Made by a program: the position numbers and the translations under genes
Source: SG8-40 sp050050435
GTDB taxonomy: Bacteria > Pseudomonadota > Gammaproteobacteria > Burkholderiales > Eutrophovitaceae
Assembly: GCA_050050435.1 (NCBI GenBank)
Contig: JASFUE010000001.1
Location: 1 to 39,780, forward strand
Length of the DNA: 39,780 nt
Direction of reading: 5' to 3'
The notes under the pieces: generated by a model
Seen by the model: the letters and a program-made list of their open reading frames with translations, nothing else
Database searches by the model: none
Told to the model about the DNA's origin: nothing
Shown: positions 1 to 7,725 of the stretch, one piece after another
How the letters are laid out: each line of letters begins with the position of its first letter
How positions within the stretch are numbered: position 1 is the stretch's first letter

Positions 1-2
1 AC

Positions 3-65
3 TCGGCGTCGCTGTTGAGCCGCCTGGACATGCTCGGGAAATCCAATCTGGCTTCGCTGGATTGA
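3..65 (+). CDS. C-terminal end of an unrecognised protein (cut by window start)
   Basis: An open frame enters from the left edge and ends with TGA, giving about 20 residues that finish in KSNLASLD. It converges on erpA. In many proteobacteria anmK is the neighbour here, but these residues do not resemble the usual AnmK C-terminus, so I do not name it. It could also be a chance open frame. The following 125 bases up to the erpA stop hold only the terminator described next. Confidence 0.3.
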   Translation, partial: SASLLSRLDMLGKSNLASLD

Positions 66-91
66 TCGCGGCGAGCTTACCGAGCATCACC

Positions 92-125
92 AAGAATAAA
101 AAACGGGAGCATGCACCTGCTCCCG
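92..125 (-). terminator. Rho-independent terminator of the erpA transcript
   Basis: A perfect 8-bp stem (CGGGAGCA / TGCTCCCG, 104-111 and 118-125) encloses a 6-nt loop. Read on the minus strand the stem is followed by TTTTTTATTCTT. There is no T-run on the plus side, so it serves the minus-strand operon ending with erpA, about 65 bases beyond the erpA stop. Confidence 0.85.
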
Positions 126-190
126 CCTCCGAAAAAACGACGCCCGTGGTGCGGCACACCGCTGCAGTCAGATATTCGGGCGGCCTTTGC

Positions 191-541
191 TCACGCCGAA
201 AATGAGGAACCGCAGCCGCAGGTTGAACTCGCATTGGGGTTCTTGATGACAAACTGCGCGCCTTCGATACCCTCCTGATAGTCGATCTCCGCACCGACGA
301 GATACTGATAACTCATCGCGTCAATCAACAAGGTCACACCGTTTTTTTCCATGGTGGCATCGTCATCGTTGATTTCCTCGTCGAACGTGAATCCATACTG
401 AAAGCCCGAGCAGCCACCACCGGTTACGAACACGCGCAGCTTGAGCTCATCATTGCCCTCTTCCTCGATGAGTTCCCTGACTTTCTGCGCAGCACTGTCG
501 CTAAAAACAAGCGGTGCGGGCATCTCTGTGACTGTATTCAT
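191..541 (-). CDS. erpA: ErpA, A-type iron-sulfur carrier protein
   Basis: This is a 116-residue A-type carrier that passes Fe-S clusters to apo-enzymes in the cytoplasm. The three cluster-binding cysteines are visible as C44 (GGGCSGFQYGF) and C108/C110 (STCGCGSSFS). The C-terminus, the LKLRV and QYLVG segments and the overall length match E. coli ErpA closely, better than IscA or SufA. The ATG is preceded at 8 bases by AGGAG. It is the last gene of the argC - membrane protein - bactofilin - erpA group and is followed by a strong terminator. Assignment is firm. Confidence 0.96.
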   Translation of the reverse strand: MNTVTEMPAPLVFSDSAAQKVRELIEEEGNDELKLRVFVTGGGCSGFQYGFTFDEEINDDDATMEKNGVTLLIDAMSYQYLVGAEIDYQEGIEGAQFVIKNPNASSTCGCGSSFSA

Positions 542-602
542 TACTTACTCCTGCTGGCTATTCAGCATTTCTATCGCGCATGACGCGAAATTGCAATCCT
601 GT

Positions 603-1007
603 TTACTCTTGTGCCGTCAACGGCACGACTTTCTTTCCCTTGCCTTCGTCGTCCTGGTGAACCAGACGGCCCTGCACCACTGCGCCCAGCTGGATTTCCA
701 GCGTCCGATAGTGCACATCTCCTGTGACATTCGATTTGGGCTGTAGTTCGACATACTCGGCGCCAAACACGGGTCCAATGACGGTGCCATTAATAACCGC
801 ATGCGAGACGCGGATTTCACCCTCGATCTGCGCTTTCTCGCTCAGCACCAGGGTACTTGGTTGGTCATCGGCGGTAAGCACGCTGCCGCGAACCCGTCCG
901 TCCACCCGCAGCCCGCCGGAAAAGGCGATGTTTCCTTCGACGACTGTGCCGGCTCCAACCAGGCTATCAATTCGGTTCTGTGGTTTGGTGGGTTTGTTTC
1001 TGAACAT
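603..1007 (-). CDS. Bactofilin (polymer-forming cytoskeletal protein)
   Basis: This 134-residue protein is built almost entirely of the short beta-helical repeat typical of bactofilins (residues about 14-115: IDSLVGAGTVVEGNI, LRVDGRVRGSV, INGTVIGPV, SNVTGDV), with short charged tails at both ends. Bactofilins form nucleotide-free filaments at the membrane and scaffold cell-wall or envelope enzymes. No transmembrane segment is seen. GGAGG lies 6 bases before the ATG. It starts 13 bases after the stop of the membrane coiled-coil gene, so the two are probably co-translated, which suggests a joint envelope role. The specific partner cannot be told from sequence. Confidence 0.9.
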   Translation of the reverse strand: MFRNKPTKPQNRIDSLVGAGTVVEGNIAFSGGLRVDGRVRGSVLTADDQPSTLVLSEKAQIEGEIRVSHAVINGTVIGPVFGAEYVELQPKSNVTGDVHYRTLEIQLGAVVQGRLVHQDDEGKGKKVVPLTAQE

Positions 1008-1019
1008 CGTTCCTCCAGG

Positions 1020-1769
1020 TCATGAAAGGGTAGTAGCTTGCGTGGACACTGGCGTCGGATCGCCGTCTTTCATGACGCGAACCTGGACGCCCCGAACAAT
1101 CGCTTCCGGCTGCAAGGTAAATGTGCCTTCGACGCGCTGGTAGAACTTGAAACGCAAATTATACGCCTGCTCATCATCTCCCTCCGCGGGAAATGTCTTC
1201 ACACCAGGCTCGCCATCTGCGACATAGTCGACGATCAACTGCAGTCGACCCCTGAATTCCCTGACTCTCTGCTTCGATTGCACGATCAACAAACGGTAGC
1301 GATATTCGCCGGGCAGCGCGTCGCGCTCGACCCGGAAGCGGTTGACCGTGACCCCGCCAGGATCCGCCCCCGAGGCCATCAAGGTCTGGAAAAAAGCGAG
1401 ATCTTCCTTCAGCAGCGCATTTTCCTCGGACAAGCCTCGAATCTGACCGGTCAGATTACCCTGCGCGGAAAGCTCGATCTGCAACTGTCGTTCCATTGCC
1501 ACGATTTGCCGGCGCAGTCCGGCATTCTCCTCTTGCAACTGGCCATTCAGTTCCTGCAACCGCGATTTCGTCCCTTCGGCTTCGCTGGCGTCGAAGCCGG
1601 CATAGCGCCGCCCGAGATCGTAGGCGGTCCACGCCGCAATCATCGCAACCATCAAGAACGCGACCAGCGTCAGCCAGCGCCAGTACCACGGCACGTGCGA
1701 GTGCACCGCCACACGTGGAGCCGCAATGCCGAAGCGCCTACGCAGTTTTTTGAGCCTCAGTTTCTTCAT
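1020..1769 (-). CDS. Membrane-anchored coiled-coil protein (DUF6776-like)
   Basis: A 249-residue protein with a very basic N-terminus (KKLRLKKLRRRFG), one transmembrane segment at about residues 31-50, a coiled coil at about 64-125 (leucine/glutamine-rich heptads) and a C-terminal beta-rich domain (about 140-245). This architecture and its place between argC and bactofilin fit the uncharacterised DUF6776 family. The topology suggests an inner-membrane anchor with a periplasmic coiled coil. The start lies 5 bases beyond the argC stop. Function is unknown; coupling with the bactofilin is inferred only from adjacency. Confidence 0.75.
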   Translation of the reverse strand: MKKLRLKKLRRRFGIAAPRVAVHSHVPWYWRWLTLVAFLMVAMIAAWTAYDLGRRYAGFDASEAEGTKSRLQELNGQLQEENAGLRRQIVAMERQLQIELSAQGNLTGQIRGLSEENALLKEDLAFFQTLMASGADPGGVTVNRFRVERDALPGEYRYRLLIVQSKQRVREFRGRLQLIVDYVADGEPGVKTFPAEGDDEQAYNLRFKFYQRVEGTFTLQPEAIVRGVQVRVMKDGDPTPVSTQATTLS

Positions 1770-1774
1770 CTTGC

Positions 1775-2803
1775 TCAGGGCACTAGCGCGACATGATCGA
1801 GCCCGGCGGTCTCATCAAGGCCAAACATCAGATTCATGTTCTGTACGGCTTGCCCGGACGCGCCCTTCACCAGGTTATCAATGATTGCCAGGACCACGAC
1901 CGTGTCACCTTGATCCGGTCGATGCACCGCAATCCGGCAGGTATTGGCGCCGCGCACGCTGCGCGTATCCGGATGGCTGCCAGCTGGCATGACATCGACA
2001 AACGGCTCATCCTTGAAGCGTTCTTCAAACAGCGCCTGCACGTCCACGTCTGTTGTCAACCGCGCGTAAAGCGTGGCGTGGATACCGCGAATTGCCGGTG
2101 TCAGATGGGGCACGAAAATCAATCCGATCGGTCCCCCGTTCGCCTGCTCCAGCCCCTGAATCATTTCCGGATGGTGGCGATGCCCCGCAACACCGTAGGC
2201 CCGGAAGCTGTCGGATACCTCTGAAAACATGATTCCCAGATCGGCTTTTCTGCCGGCCCCACTGACACCGGACTTAGCATCCGCAACAAGGTGTGAGGGA
2301 TCCACGACCCCGGCCTCGAGCAAGGGCAAGAACCCGAGCTGTACCGCAGTTGCGTAACACCCCGGGTTACCGACAACCCGGGCAGACTTGATCTGGTTGC
2401 GGTACAGCTCCGGCAATCCGTAGACCGCCTCTGCCAGCAACGTGCTGGCAGTATGTTCCAGGTGATACCATTTATCCCACTGATCCAGATCCTGCAGTCG
2501 GAAATCTGCCGCCAAATCAATGATCTTTACGCCCTGCTCGACCAACACCGGGGCATGACTCATGGCCACACCATGGGGTGTCGCAAAGAAGACAACGTCG
2601 CACGCATTGAGGGGCGCGTCTTCGGGATCAGAAAAAACGAGATCGACCTTGCCGCGCAAACTGGGGAACATGGTCGCAACAGGTATACCGGCCTCGCTCC
2701 GGGACGTAATCGTCTGAAGCGTTACCCCCGGATGCATCGACAGCAGCCGGAGTAATTCAACTCCAGTATAGCCAGTACCCCCCACAATCCCTGCTTTTAC
2801 CAT
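1775..2803 (-). CDS. argC: N-acetyl-gamma-glutamyl-phosphate reductase
   Basis: ArgC catalyses the NADPH-dependent reduction of N-acetyl-glutamyl phosphate in arginine synthesis. The 342-residue protein starts at the ATG giving MVKAGIVGGTGYTGVE, the usual family N-terminus with the dinucleotide-binding GxxGxxG; an in-frame TTG three codons earlier is less likely. The catalytic cysteine sits in VGNPGCYATA (C149), and the conserved GVSGAGRK and AGHRHHPE segments are present. The upstream rpsI terminator suggests argC has its own promoter, which I could not place with confidence. It heads the group with the membrane protein, bactofilin and erpA. Confidence 0.95.
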   Translation of the reverse strand: MVKAGIVGGTGYTGVELLRLLSMHPGVTLQTITSRSEAGIPVATMFPSLRGKVDLVFSDPEDAPLNACDVVFFATPHGVAMSHAPVLVEQGVKIIDLAADFRLQDLDQWDKWYHLEHTASTLLAEAVYGLPELYRNQIKSARVVGNPGCYATAVQLGFLPLLEAGVVDPSHLVADAKSGVSGAGRKADLGIMFSEVSDSFRAYGVAGHRHHPEMIQGLEQANGGPIGLIFVPHLTPAIRGIHATLYARLTTDVDVQALFEERFKDEPFVDVMPAGSHPDTRSVRGANTCRIAVHRPDQGDTVVVLAIIDNLVKGASGQAVQNMNLMFGLDETAGLDHVALVP

Positions 2804-2869
2804 TTTATGCAATATGTTACACGCGAATTCAACGATAATACCTTAAGTCTCATGGTAGATCAGCCCACA

Positions 2870-2898
2870 AAACAAAAAAGCCGCCCGGAGGCGGCTTT
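2870..2898 (-). terminator. Rho-independent terminator after rpsI
   Basis: A perfect 8-bp stem (AAGCCGCC / GGCGGCTT, 2878-2885 and 2890-2897) with a CGGA loop is followed on the minus strand by TTTTTTGTTTTG. It lies about 20 bases past the rpsI stop and separates the ribosomal-protein transcript from argC. Confidence 0.9.
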
Positions 2899-2916
2899 CA
2901 TGAAAACGCAAAACAA

Positions 2917-3315
2917 TCAGCGTTTCGAGTACTGGGGACGCCGCCGCGCCTTGTGCAAGCCAACTTTCTTTCGTTCGACTTCACGGGCATCACGCGTGAT
3001 CAGCCCGGCTTTACGCAGTGCCGGCTTGAGCGAAGCATCGTAGTCGACCAGCGCTCTGGCGATGCCATGACGCACGGCACCTGCCTGCCCGGACTCGCCC
3101 CCTCCATTCACATTCACATGAATATCGAAGTTGTTCAGGGTCTCGGTCAATTCCAGCGGCTGCCTGACGAGCATCCGACCGGTTTCCCGTGAAAAGAATT
3201 CGTCTACGGGCTTGTCGTTAACGACAATTGCTCCACTGCCCGGCTTGATGTAAACGCGCGCCACGGCAGACTTGCGCCGGCCGGTACCATAATTCGCTTG
3301 TGATCCTGCAGCCAT
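2917..3315 (-). CDS. rpsI: 30S ribosomal protein S9
   Basis: This 132-residue protein carries all S9 hallmarks: YGTGRRKSAVARV near the N-terminus, GGGESGQAGA in the middle, and the C-terminal tail ending KARRRPQYSKR that reaches toward the P-site tRNA. It begins 13 bases after rplM in the usual L13-S9 pair, with AGGGA ahead of the ATG. A terminator follows. Confidence 0.98.
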   Translation of the reverse strand: MAAGSQANYGTGRRKSAVARVYIKPGSGAIVVNDKPVDEFFSRETGRMLVRQPLELTETLNNFDIHVNVNGGGESGQAGAVRHGIARALVDYDASLKPALRKAGLITRDAREVERKKVGLHKARRRPQYSKR

Positions 3316-3328
3316 GTTGTTCCCTGTC

Positions 3329-3757
3329 TCAGACGTTCAGTGCTTGCGGTTGCTGCGCCGCGTGCGGATGTTCGGAGTCGGCGTAAACCTTGAGCTTCTT
3401 GAGCATCGCGTAACCCAAAGGCCCCTTCGGCAGCATGCCTTTGACCGCCAGTTCCAGCGCCCGGGTCGGAAAGCGTTCCTGCATTTTGCGGAAATTTGTC
3501 TCATAAAGCCCGCCCGGATACCCACTATGGCGATAATACATCTTGTCTTGCGCCTTGTTTCCGGTCACACGGATTTTTCCGGCGTTGACCACAACAATGT
3601 AATCACCGGTATCGACATGGGGCGTATAAACGGCTTTGTGTTTCCCGCGCAATCGCCTGGCGATTTCAACAGACAGACGCCCGAGGACCTTGTCGGTCGC
3701 GTCGATCAGGAACCAGTCGCGGTGCACGTCGCTTGCTTTGGCTGTATAGGTTTTCAT
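3329..3757 (-). CDS. rplM: 50S ribosomal protein L13
   Basis: The 142-residue protein shows the L13 signatures WFLIDATDKVLGRL, HVDTGDYIVVVNA and the MLPKGPLGYAMLKKLKVY block. It is the first gene of the rplM-rpsI operon. GGAAG precedes the ATG by about 10 bases, and a near-consensus sigma70-type promoter lies about 45 bases upstream. In E. coli L13 can repress its own mRNA; whether this short leader does so is not visible. Confidence 0.98.
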   Translation of the reverse strand: MKTYTAKASDVHRDWFLIDATDKVLGRLSVEIARRLRGKHKAVYTPHVDTGDYIVVVNAGKIRVTGNKAQDKMYYRHSGYPGGLYETNFRKMQERFPTRALELAVKGMLPKGPLGYAMLKKLKVYADSEHPHAAQQPQALNV

Positions 3758-3800
3758 AGTGACGGCTTCCGGCAGGAGCGTCCAAATGCGAAAGGCGCGA

Positions 3801-3830
3801 ATTCTAATCGTCAGGCACAGCCGTTGTCAA
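3801..3830 (-). promoter_or_regulatory. Sigma70-type promoter of rplM-rpsI
   Basis: On the minus strand TTGACA (3830-3825) and TAGAAT (3806-3801) are separated by 18 bp, a near-consensus housekeeping promoter. Transcription would start around 3794, leaving a leader of roughly 37 bases before the rplM ATG. Strength and position fit a ribosomal-protein operon. Confidence 0.75.
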
Positions 3831-3839
3831 ACTCTTAAA

Positions 3840-3880
3840 GGGGCGACAACGCCTAGATTTAATTGGCGTTTTGCGTCCCC
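3840..3880. other. Imperfect inverted repeat between rplM and the protease gene
   Basis: GGGGCGACAACGCC and its near-complement GGCGTTTTGCGTCCCC flank an 11-bp A/T-rich centre (TAGATTTAATT). It lies just upstream of the rplM promoter and about 165 bases before the protease ATG. Neither strand shows a proper T-run after it and neither neighbouring gene ends here, so a terminator is unlikely. It may be an operator or a cruciform; function unknown. The rest of the 3758-4044 gap holds the rplM promoter and no other clear signal. Confidence 0.45.
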
Positions 3881-4044
3881 TGTAGGCCAAGTCCAGCCAC
3901 CGGTGGGAGCAATCAACCCGAGCAATTACTTCTAACCGGGCCGATAATACGGAATAATCCGTGCTTGTGGCAGCGCCTGCCCCACTATTTTTTCATGTAG
4001 TCAGCACCTTAAATCAAATCGCCTCAACTCAGGCCCGAGTCGCA

Positions 4045-5217
4045 ATGCGCAAATTCTGGTTGGTATTTTCTCAGGCCGTGACGATCTGCCTCGCGGTCCT
4101 ATTCGTAGTGACGACGCTGCGCCCTGATCTGCTCAGCCTGGCCCCGCGATCAACTGGTGGCGAAGTTGTCACCATCCGCGAAGCTAGCGACGATCAGCAG
4201 CAAAAACAGATCGTGCTCGGCAGCCTCAAGACGGCCGCCCAAAAGGCGATGCCGGCAGTGGTCAACGTCTACACCACCAAGCAAACCAAGCTGCCGCGCC
4301 ACCCGTTCATGGATGATCCGCTGTTTCGCCGTTTCTTTGGCGATCAGTTTGACAGCGAGAGCCGCCAATCCGCCAGCCTCGGATCCGGTGTCATCGTCGG
4401 CCGCGAGGGCTTCGTATTGACCAACAATCACGTGATCGAGACCGCCGACGAGATTGAAGTGGCCTTTGCCGGGGGCAGGAAAGCAACCGCAGAGGTTGTC
4501 GGCACCGACCCGGAGACTGACCTCGCAGTACTCAGAGTAGACACGGCCGATTTGCCTGCGATTGCGTTTGGCAATCCCAACTCGCTGAGTATTGGCGACT
4601 TTGTCCTCGCCATTGGCAATCCTTTTGGCGTCGGCCAGACCGTCACGATGGGCATTGTGAGCGCCAAAGGCCGCAGCCGTCTGGGAATCAGCACGTTCGA
4701 AGACTTTATCCAGACCGACGCGGCAATCAATCCCGGAAACTCGGGGGGTGCTCTGGTCGATGCGGACGGCAATCTGGTCGGCATCAATAGCGCAATCTAT
4801 TCACGCACTGGTGGATCGCTCGGTATCGGCTTCGCCATCCCCTCGGATCTGGCGCGCCATGTCATGGAAGAGATTATCGAGCACGGCTCCGTCACCCGCG
4901 GCTGGATCGGAGTCGAAGTCCAGGATATTTCGCCCGAACTGGCTGAATCATTCCGCTTGCCGACGACCAATGGCACACTCATCGCCAGCGTTCAGCCCGG
5001 CGGTCCCGCCGAGCGCGCCGGAATCCGTCGTGGCGATATCCTGGTCGCAGTGGAATCCAAGGGATTTACCGACTCCACGGAAATGCTGAATCTGATCGCC
5101 GCACTGAAGCCCGGTGACAAGGCAACGCTCAAGATATTGCGCGACCGCCAGGAGAAGCTGGTTCAGATTCAGGTTGGCACCAGGCCTCGCCCGATTCACA
5201 GCAAGAGCCTGGAATAA
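4045..5217 (+). CDS. DegS/AlgW-like membrane-anchored serine protease (HtrA family, S1C)
   Basis: Read from the ATG giving MRKFWLVFSQAV, the 390-residue protein has one N-terminal membrane anchor (about residues 6-24), a trypsin-like domain and a single C-terminal PDZ domain (about 280-375). The catalytic triad is H129 (TNNHVI), D159 (TDLAVLRV) and S233 (NPGNSGGAL). An in-frame GTG 84 bases upstream would add a non-hydrophobic extension and is less likely. One PDZ plus an anchor fits DegS/AlgW-type periplasmic proteases better than two-PDZ DegP; beta-proteobacterial copies near tat are often labelled DegQ. It converges with tatC. The substrate, possibly an anti-sigma factor, cannot be read from sequence. 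Confidence 0.9.
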   Translation: MRKFWLVFSQAVTICLAVLFVVTTLRPDLLSLAPRSTGGEVVTIREASDDQQQKQIVLGSLKTAAQKAMPAVVNVYTTKQTKLPRHPFMDDPLFRRFFGDQFDSESRQSASLGSGVIVGREGFVLTNNHVIETADEIEVAFAGGRKATAEVVGTDPETDLAVLRVDTADLPAIAFGNPNSLSIGDFVLAIGNPFGVGQTVTMGIVSAKGRSRLGISTFEDFIQTDAAINPGNSGGALVDADGNLVGINSAIYSRTGGSLGIGFAIPSDLARHVMEEIIEHGSVTRGWIGVEVQDISPELAESFRLPTTNGTLIASVQPGGPAERAGIRRGDILVAVESKGFTDSTEMLNLIAALKPGDKATLKILRDRQEKLVQIQVGTRPRPIHSKSLE

Positions 5218-5308
5218 CCAGCAGTCAAGCCCCGGACGGAGCATAAGAACAAGCCCGGACTGACAGGCCCATTGCGGGTCGATCAGGCCGTGCGCTCGCC
5301 CTGCGCGC

Positions 5309-6064
5309 CTAGCTCGGCGGTGAATCGGACTGGGGCTGCTCGTCGTCTGACGGCGCGCCCACCCATGCGGCGACGATCAAACCGGTCTCGTAGAGAAGCC
5401 AGAGCGGAAATGCCAGCAGTAGTTGGGAGACCACGTCGGGCGGTGTGAAAATCGCCGCCAGGACAAAAGCGCCAACGATGACGTAAGGCCGGGCCTGCTT
5501 GAGCTTTTCAAGGCTCACGATGCCCATTCGCACCAGAATAACGACCGCAATCGGCGTTTCGAAAGCGACCCCGAAGGCCAGAAACAGCGTCAAAACAAAG
5601 TCGAAATATTTCTGGATGTCGGTCATCACCGCGACGCCAGTCGGTGCAAATGTGGTGATGAAGTGGAATACCACTGGAAAAACGATAAAGTAGGCAAACG
5701 CCATACCCACCAGGAAAAGCAGCGTGCTGGTAGCGATCAAGGGTAGCACCAGCTTCTTTTCGTGTAGGTACAAACCCGGCGCGACGAACGCCCAAGCCTG
5801 GTAGAGAACGTAAGGCAAGGCGATGATCAGCGCCGCGAACATGGTCACTTTCACCGGAACGAAGAACGGCGCCGCGACTTCAACCGCAATCATCTGGGTA
5901 CCCGCCGGCATTTCCGCGAGCAATGGCGCGGCCAGCAGGGTATAGATATCCCTCGCCCAGTAAAAAAGCACCCCGAATATGACCAGCAGCACGAGTACCG
6001 CCCGCAACAGGCGGTCACGCAACTCGATCAGGTGCGACATGAAGGAATCAGTTTCTTCGCTCAT
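5309..6064 (-). CDS. tatC: Sec-independent protein translocase TatC
   Basis: TatC is the receptor of the twin-arginine translocase in the inner membrane. The 251-residue protein has six predicted membrane helices. It carries the conserved N-terminal SHLIELRDRLL (E14) and LHEKK (E102), the acidic residues involved in twin-arginine recognition in E. coli, and FGVAFETP (E169). The C-terminal tail is hydrophilic and Ser/Pro/Asp-rich. It follows tatB by 93 bases as last gene of the minus-strand run. The 91 bases between it and the protease gene show no convincing terminator. Confidence 0.97.
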   Translation of the reverse strand: MSEETDSFMSHLIELRDRLLRAVLVLLVIFGVLFYWARDIYTLLAAPLLAEMPAGTQMIAVEVAAPFFVPVKVTMFAALIIALPYVLYQAWAFVAPGLYLHEKKLVLPLIATSTLLFLVGMAFAYFIVFPVVFHFITTFAPTGVAVMTDIQKYFDFVLTLFLAFGVAFETPIAVVILVRMGIVSLEKLKQARPYVIVGAFVLAAIFTPPDVVSQLLLAFPLWLLYETGLIVAAWVGAPSDDEQPQSDSPPS

Positions 6065-6157
6065 GCCTGTTAATCCTGATCAACGCGTATTCATTGCGTG
6101 GAGAGAGTTTCGATTGCGTAGAGGAAACGGCGCCCGCTGTCATTCCCGGCCCCGGCA

Positions 6158-6697
6158 TCACGTCTGCTTGTCGCCTGAACCGGACTTCGTCGAGTCCGGA
6201 TTCGGCTCCGCCCGAGCTGTCTCAGGCATTTCCGGAGCCGCAGCCTCGCCGTCGCCGTTTTCCTGCGAGCCCTCATCGGCTTGCTTGTCCGCCTTTTCAG
6301 GCGAATCAACCGACTCCATCAGGTTTATACCGGTGGCCGGCTTGACGGCATCTTCCAGGTTCTTGCGGGTTTCGGCCTCGGCCGGCTTGACGGCATCTTC
6401 CAGGTTCTTGCGGGTTTCGGCCTCGGCCTGCTTGACCTCGTCCTCGACATAATTGACCTGCTTGGAAACGCTTTTCTCGATTTCCTCGGCCGCATCTTTC
6501 ATCGTGGACTGCAGTTGCCTAAGCTCGTCCAGCTCGACTTCTCGATTGATGTCAGCCTTGATATCGCTGACATAGCGCTGCATGCGACCGATCAGGTGAC
6601 CCAGAGTACGCGCCACCCGCGGCAGTCGCTCTGGACCGATCACGATCAGGCCGACGACGGCGATGATCATCAATTCGGAAATACCGAAATTAAACAT
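6158..6697 (-). CDS. tatB: Sec-independent protein translocase TatB
   Basis: The 179-residue protein starts with the TatB hallmark MFNFGISELMIIAVVGLIVIGPERLP: a short membrane helix containing E8, the GP hinge, then an amphipathic helix. TatB binds TatC and the twin-arginine precursor. The long, highly charged C-terminal tail (about residues 60-179) contains two identical 15-residue units (AEAETRKNLEDAVKP), encoded by a perfect tandem DNA repeat. It starts 28 bases after tatA. The tail region is normally variable between species. Confidence 0.96.
   Translation of the reverse strand: MFNFGISELMIIAVVGLIVIGPERLPRVARTLGHLIGRMQRYVSDIKADINREVELDELRQLQSTMKDAAEEIEKSVSKQVNYVEDEVKQAEAETRKNLEDAVKPAEAETRKNLEDAVKPATGINLMESVDSPEKADKQADEGSQENGDGEAAAPEMPETARAEPNPDSTKSGSGDKQT
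6336..6425. repeat. Perfect 45-bp tandem duplication inside tatB
   Basis: Bases 6336-6380 and 6381-6425 are identical 45-mers in frame, and the first bases of a third unit follow (6426 onward). They encode a duplicated charged helical 15-mer in the TatB tail. The absence of any difference suggests a recent duplication by slippage or unequal exchange. Confidence 0.95.
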
Positions 6698-6725
6698 CAG
6701 TGATACCGCCCGGCCGCTGGAAGAA

Positions 6726-6959
6726 TCAGCCCTTGGACTCTTCCTTTACCTCGCCCTCGATGGTCTCGCCCTTCGCAGCGTCCGCCTGAATCTTTGCCGT
6801 GGTGGTCTCTTCTTCCTGGTCTTCCGGCTTGACTCCTTCCTTAAAACCTTTCACCGCCTTGCCAAGGTCGGACCCGAGATTACCGAGTTTCTTGGTGCCA
6901 AAAATAAGTACTACGACCACCAAGACAATCAACCAGTGCCAAATACTGAATGTTCCCAT
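6726..6959 (-). CDS. tatA: Sec-independent protein translocase TatA
   Basis: A 77-residue protein with one membrane helix (residues about 6-21, WHWLIVLVVVVLIFG), the conserved FGTKKL hinge, an amphipathic helix (LGNLGSDLGKAVKGFK) and an acidic, lysine-rich tail. TatA oligomers form the translocation pathway of the Tat system. It heads tatABC and lies 23 bases after hinT in the same direction. Confidence 0.97.
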   Translation of the reverse strand: MGTFSIWHWLIVLVVVVLIFGTKKLGNLGSDLGKAVKGFKEGVKPEDQEEETTTAKIQADAAKGETIEGEVKEESKG

Positions 6960-6982
6960 TTGCTTCGCCCCTGAAAATTCGC

Positions 6983-7342
6983 TTACTTCGACTTCTGGAT
7001 CATTCCCGCCAACGGTTTGTCGCCGCCGAGAATATGAACGTGGAGATGATAGACATCCTGGCGCCCTACCCGGCCGGTATTTACAACCGTCCGAAACCCG
7101 TCTGTCGATCCCTGTTCTTTTGCCAACCGGCCTGCCATCAGCATGATACGCCCCAGTACGTCCCGGTCCCCGTCCTGCACATCAGCAAGTGACGCGATGT
7201 GCTTTTTCGGGATGATCATGAAATGCACCGGTGCAGCCGGATTAATATCATGAAAAGCAAATATCTCATCGTCCTCATAGACCTTGCTACTGGGGATCTC
7301 GCCCCGAACGATCTTGCAAAAAATACAGTCCCGCTCACTCAT
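6983..7342 (-). CDS. hinT: HIT-family purine nucleoside phosphoramidase
   Basis: Starting at the ATG that gives MSERDCIFCKIVRGEIP, this is a 119-residue HinT-type protein. The histidine triad HLHVHILGG (H99, H101, H103) and a CxxC pair near the N-terminus are present. HinT hydrolyses phosphoramidate bonds of AMP derivatives. An earlier in-frame start would add 11 residues with no family support. It lies between hisE and tatA, a common arrangement, although no direct link to histidine synthesis is established. Confidence 0.95.
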   Translation of the reverse strand: MSERDCIFCKIVRGEIPSSKVYEDDEIFAFHDINPAAPVHFMIIPKKHIASLADVQDGDRDVLGRIMLMAGRLAKEQGSTDGFRTVVNTGRVGRQDVYHLHVHILGGDKPLAGMIQKSK

Positions 7343-7395
7343 ACTTGCCTGTCCTGGAAGCGCCTGCGTCACCACCCTCAGGCACGAGGAAGAAT

Positions 7396-7725
7396 CTATC
7401 CCGCTGTGTGCCGGCTTTTCTTTTCGTCAATGCCCGACACACCTTCCCGGCGACACAGTTCGTCAAGAACCTCGTTCGGGCTGATTCCGTAATAGGAAAG
7501 CACCACCAAACAGTGAAACCACAAGTCCGCAGTTTCACGCACAAGATGCAGTTTATCACCGTCTTTCGCGGCCAGTAGCACCTCGGCAGACTCTTCAGCC
7601 ACCTTCTTGAGGATGGCATCCTGCCCTTTGCCAAACAGGCTCGCGACATAGGAACTGTCCGGATCAGAGCCCCGGCGCGCCTCAATGACTTCCGCGAGCC
7701 TTTGCAGGATTGCTGTAGTGGTCAT
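7396..7725 (-). CDS. hisE: Phosphoribosyl-ATP pyrophosphatase
   Basis: HisE removes pyrophosphate from phosphoribosyl-ATP, the second step of histidine synthesis. The 109-residue protein has the all-alpha MazG-like fold signature KKVAEESAEVLLAAKD and the ETADLWFHCLVVL helix with the metal-binding acidic residues. The ATG at 7725 overlaps the hisI stop as ATGA, which fixes the start against a longer reading. HisI and HisE are separate proteins here, unlike the fused enterobacterial HisIE. Confidence 0.96.
   Translation of the reverse strand: MTTTAILQRLAEVIEARRGSDPDSSYVASLFGKGQDAILKKVAEESAEVLLAAKDGDKLHLVRETADLWFHCLVVLSYYGISPNEVLDELCRREGVSGIDEKKSRHTAG

Noticed and set aside
3..65. Naming the left-edge fragment anmK from usual gene order
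   Set aside because: The visible C-terminal residues do not resemble AnmK, so order alone is not enough.
3961..4044. GTG start adding 28 residues to the DegS/AlgW-like protease
   Set aside because: The ATG at 4045 places the membrane anchor at the N-terminus as in the family.
5218..5308. Bidirectional terminator between the protease gene and tatC
   Set aside because: Only weak, interrupted pairing (CAGTC...CCGG / CCGGACTG) and no T-run were found.
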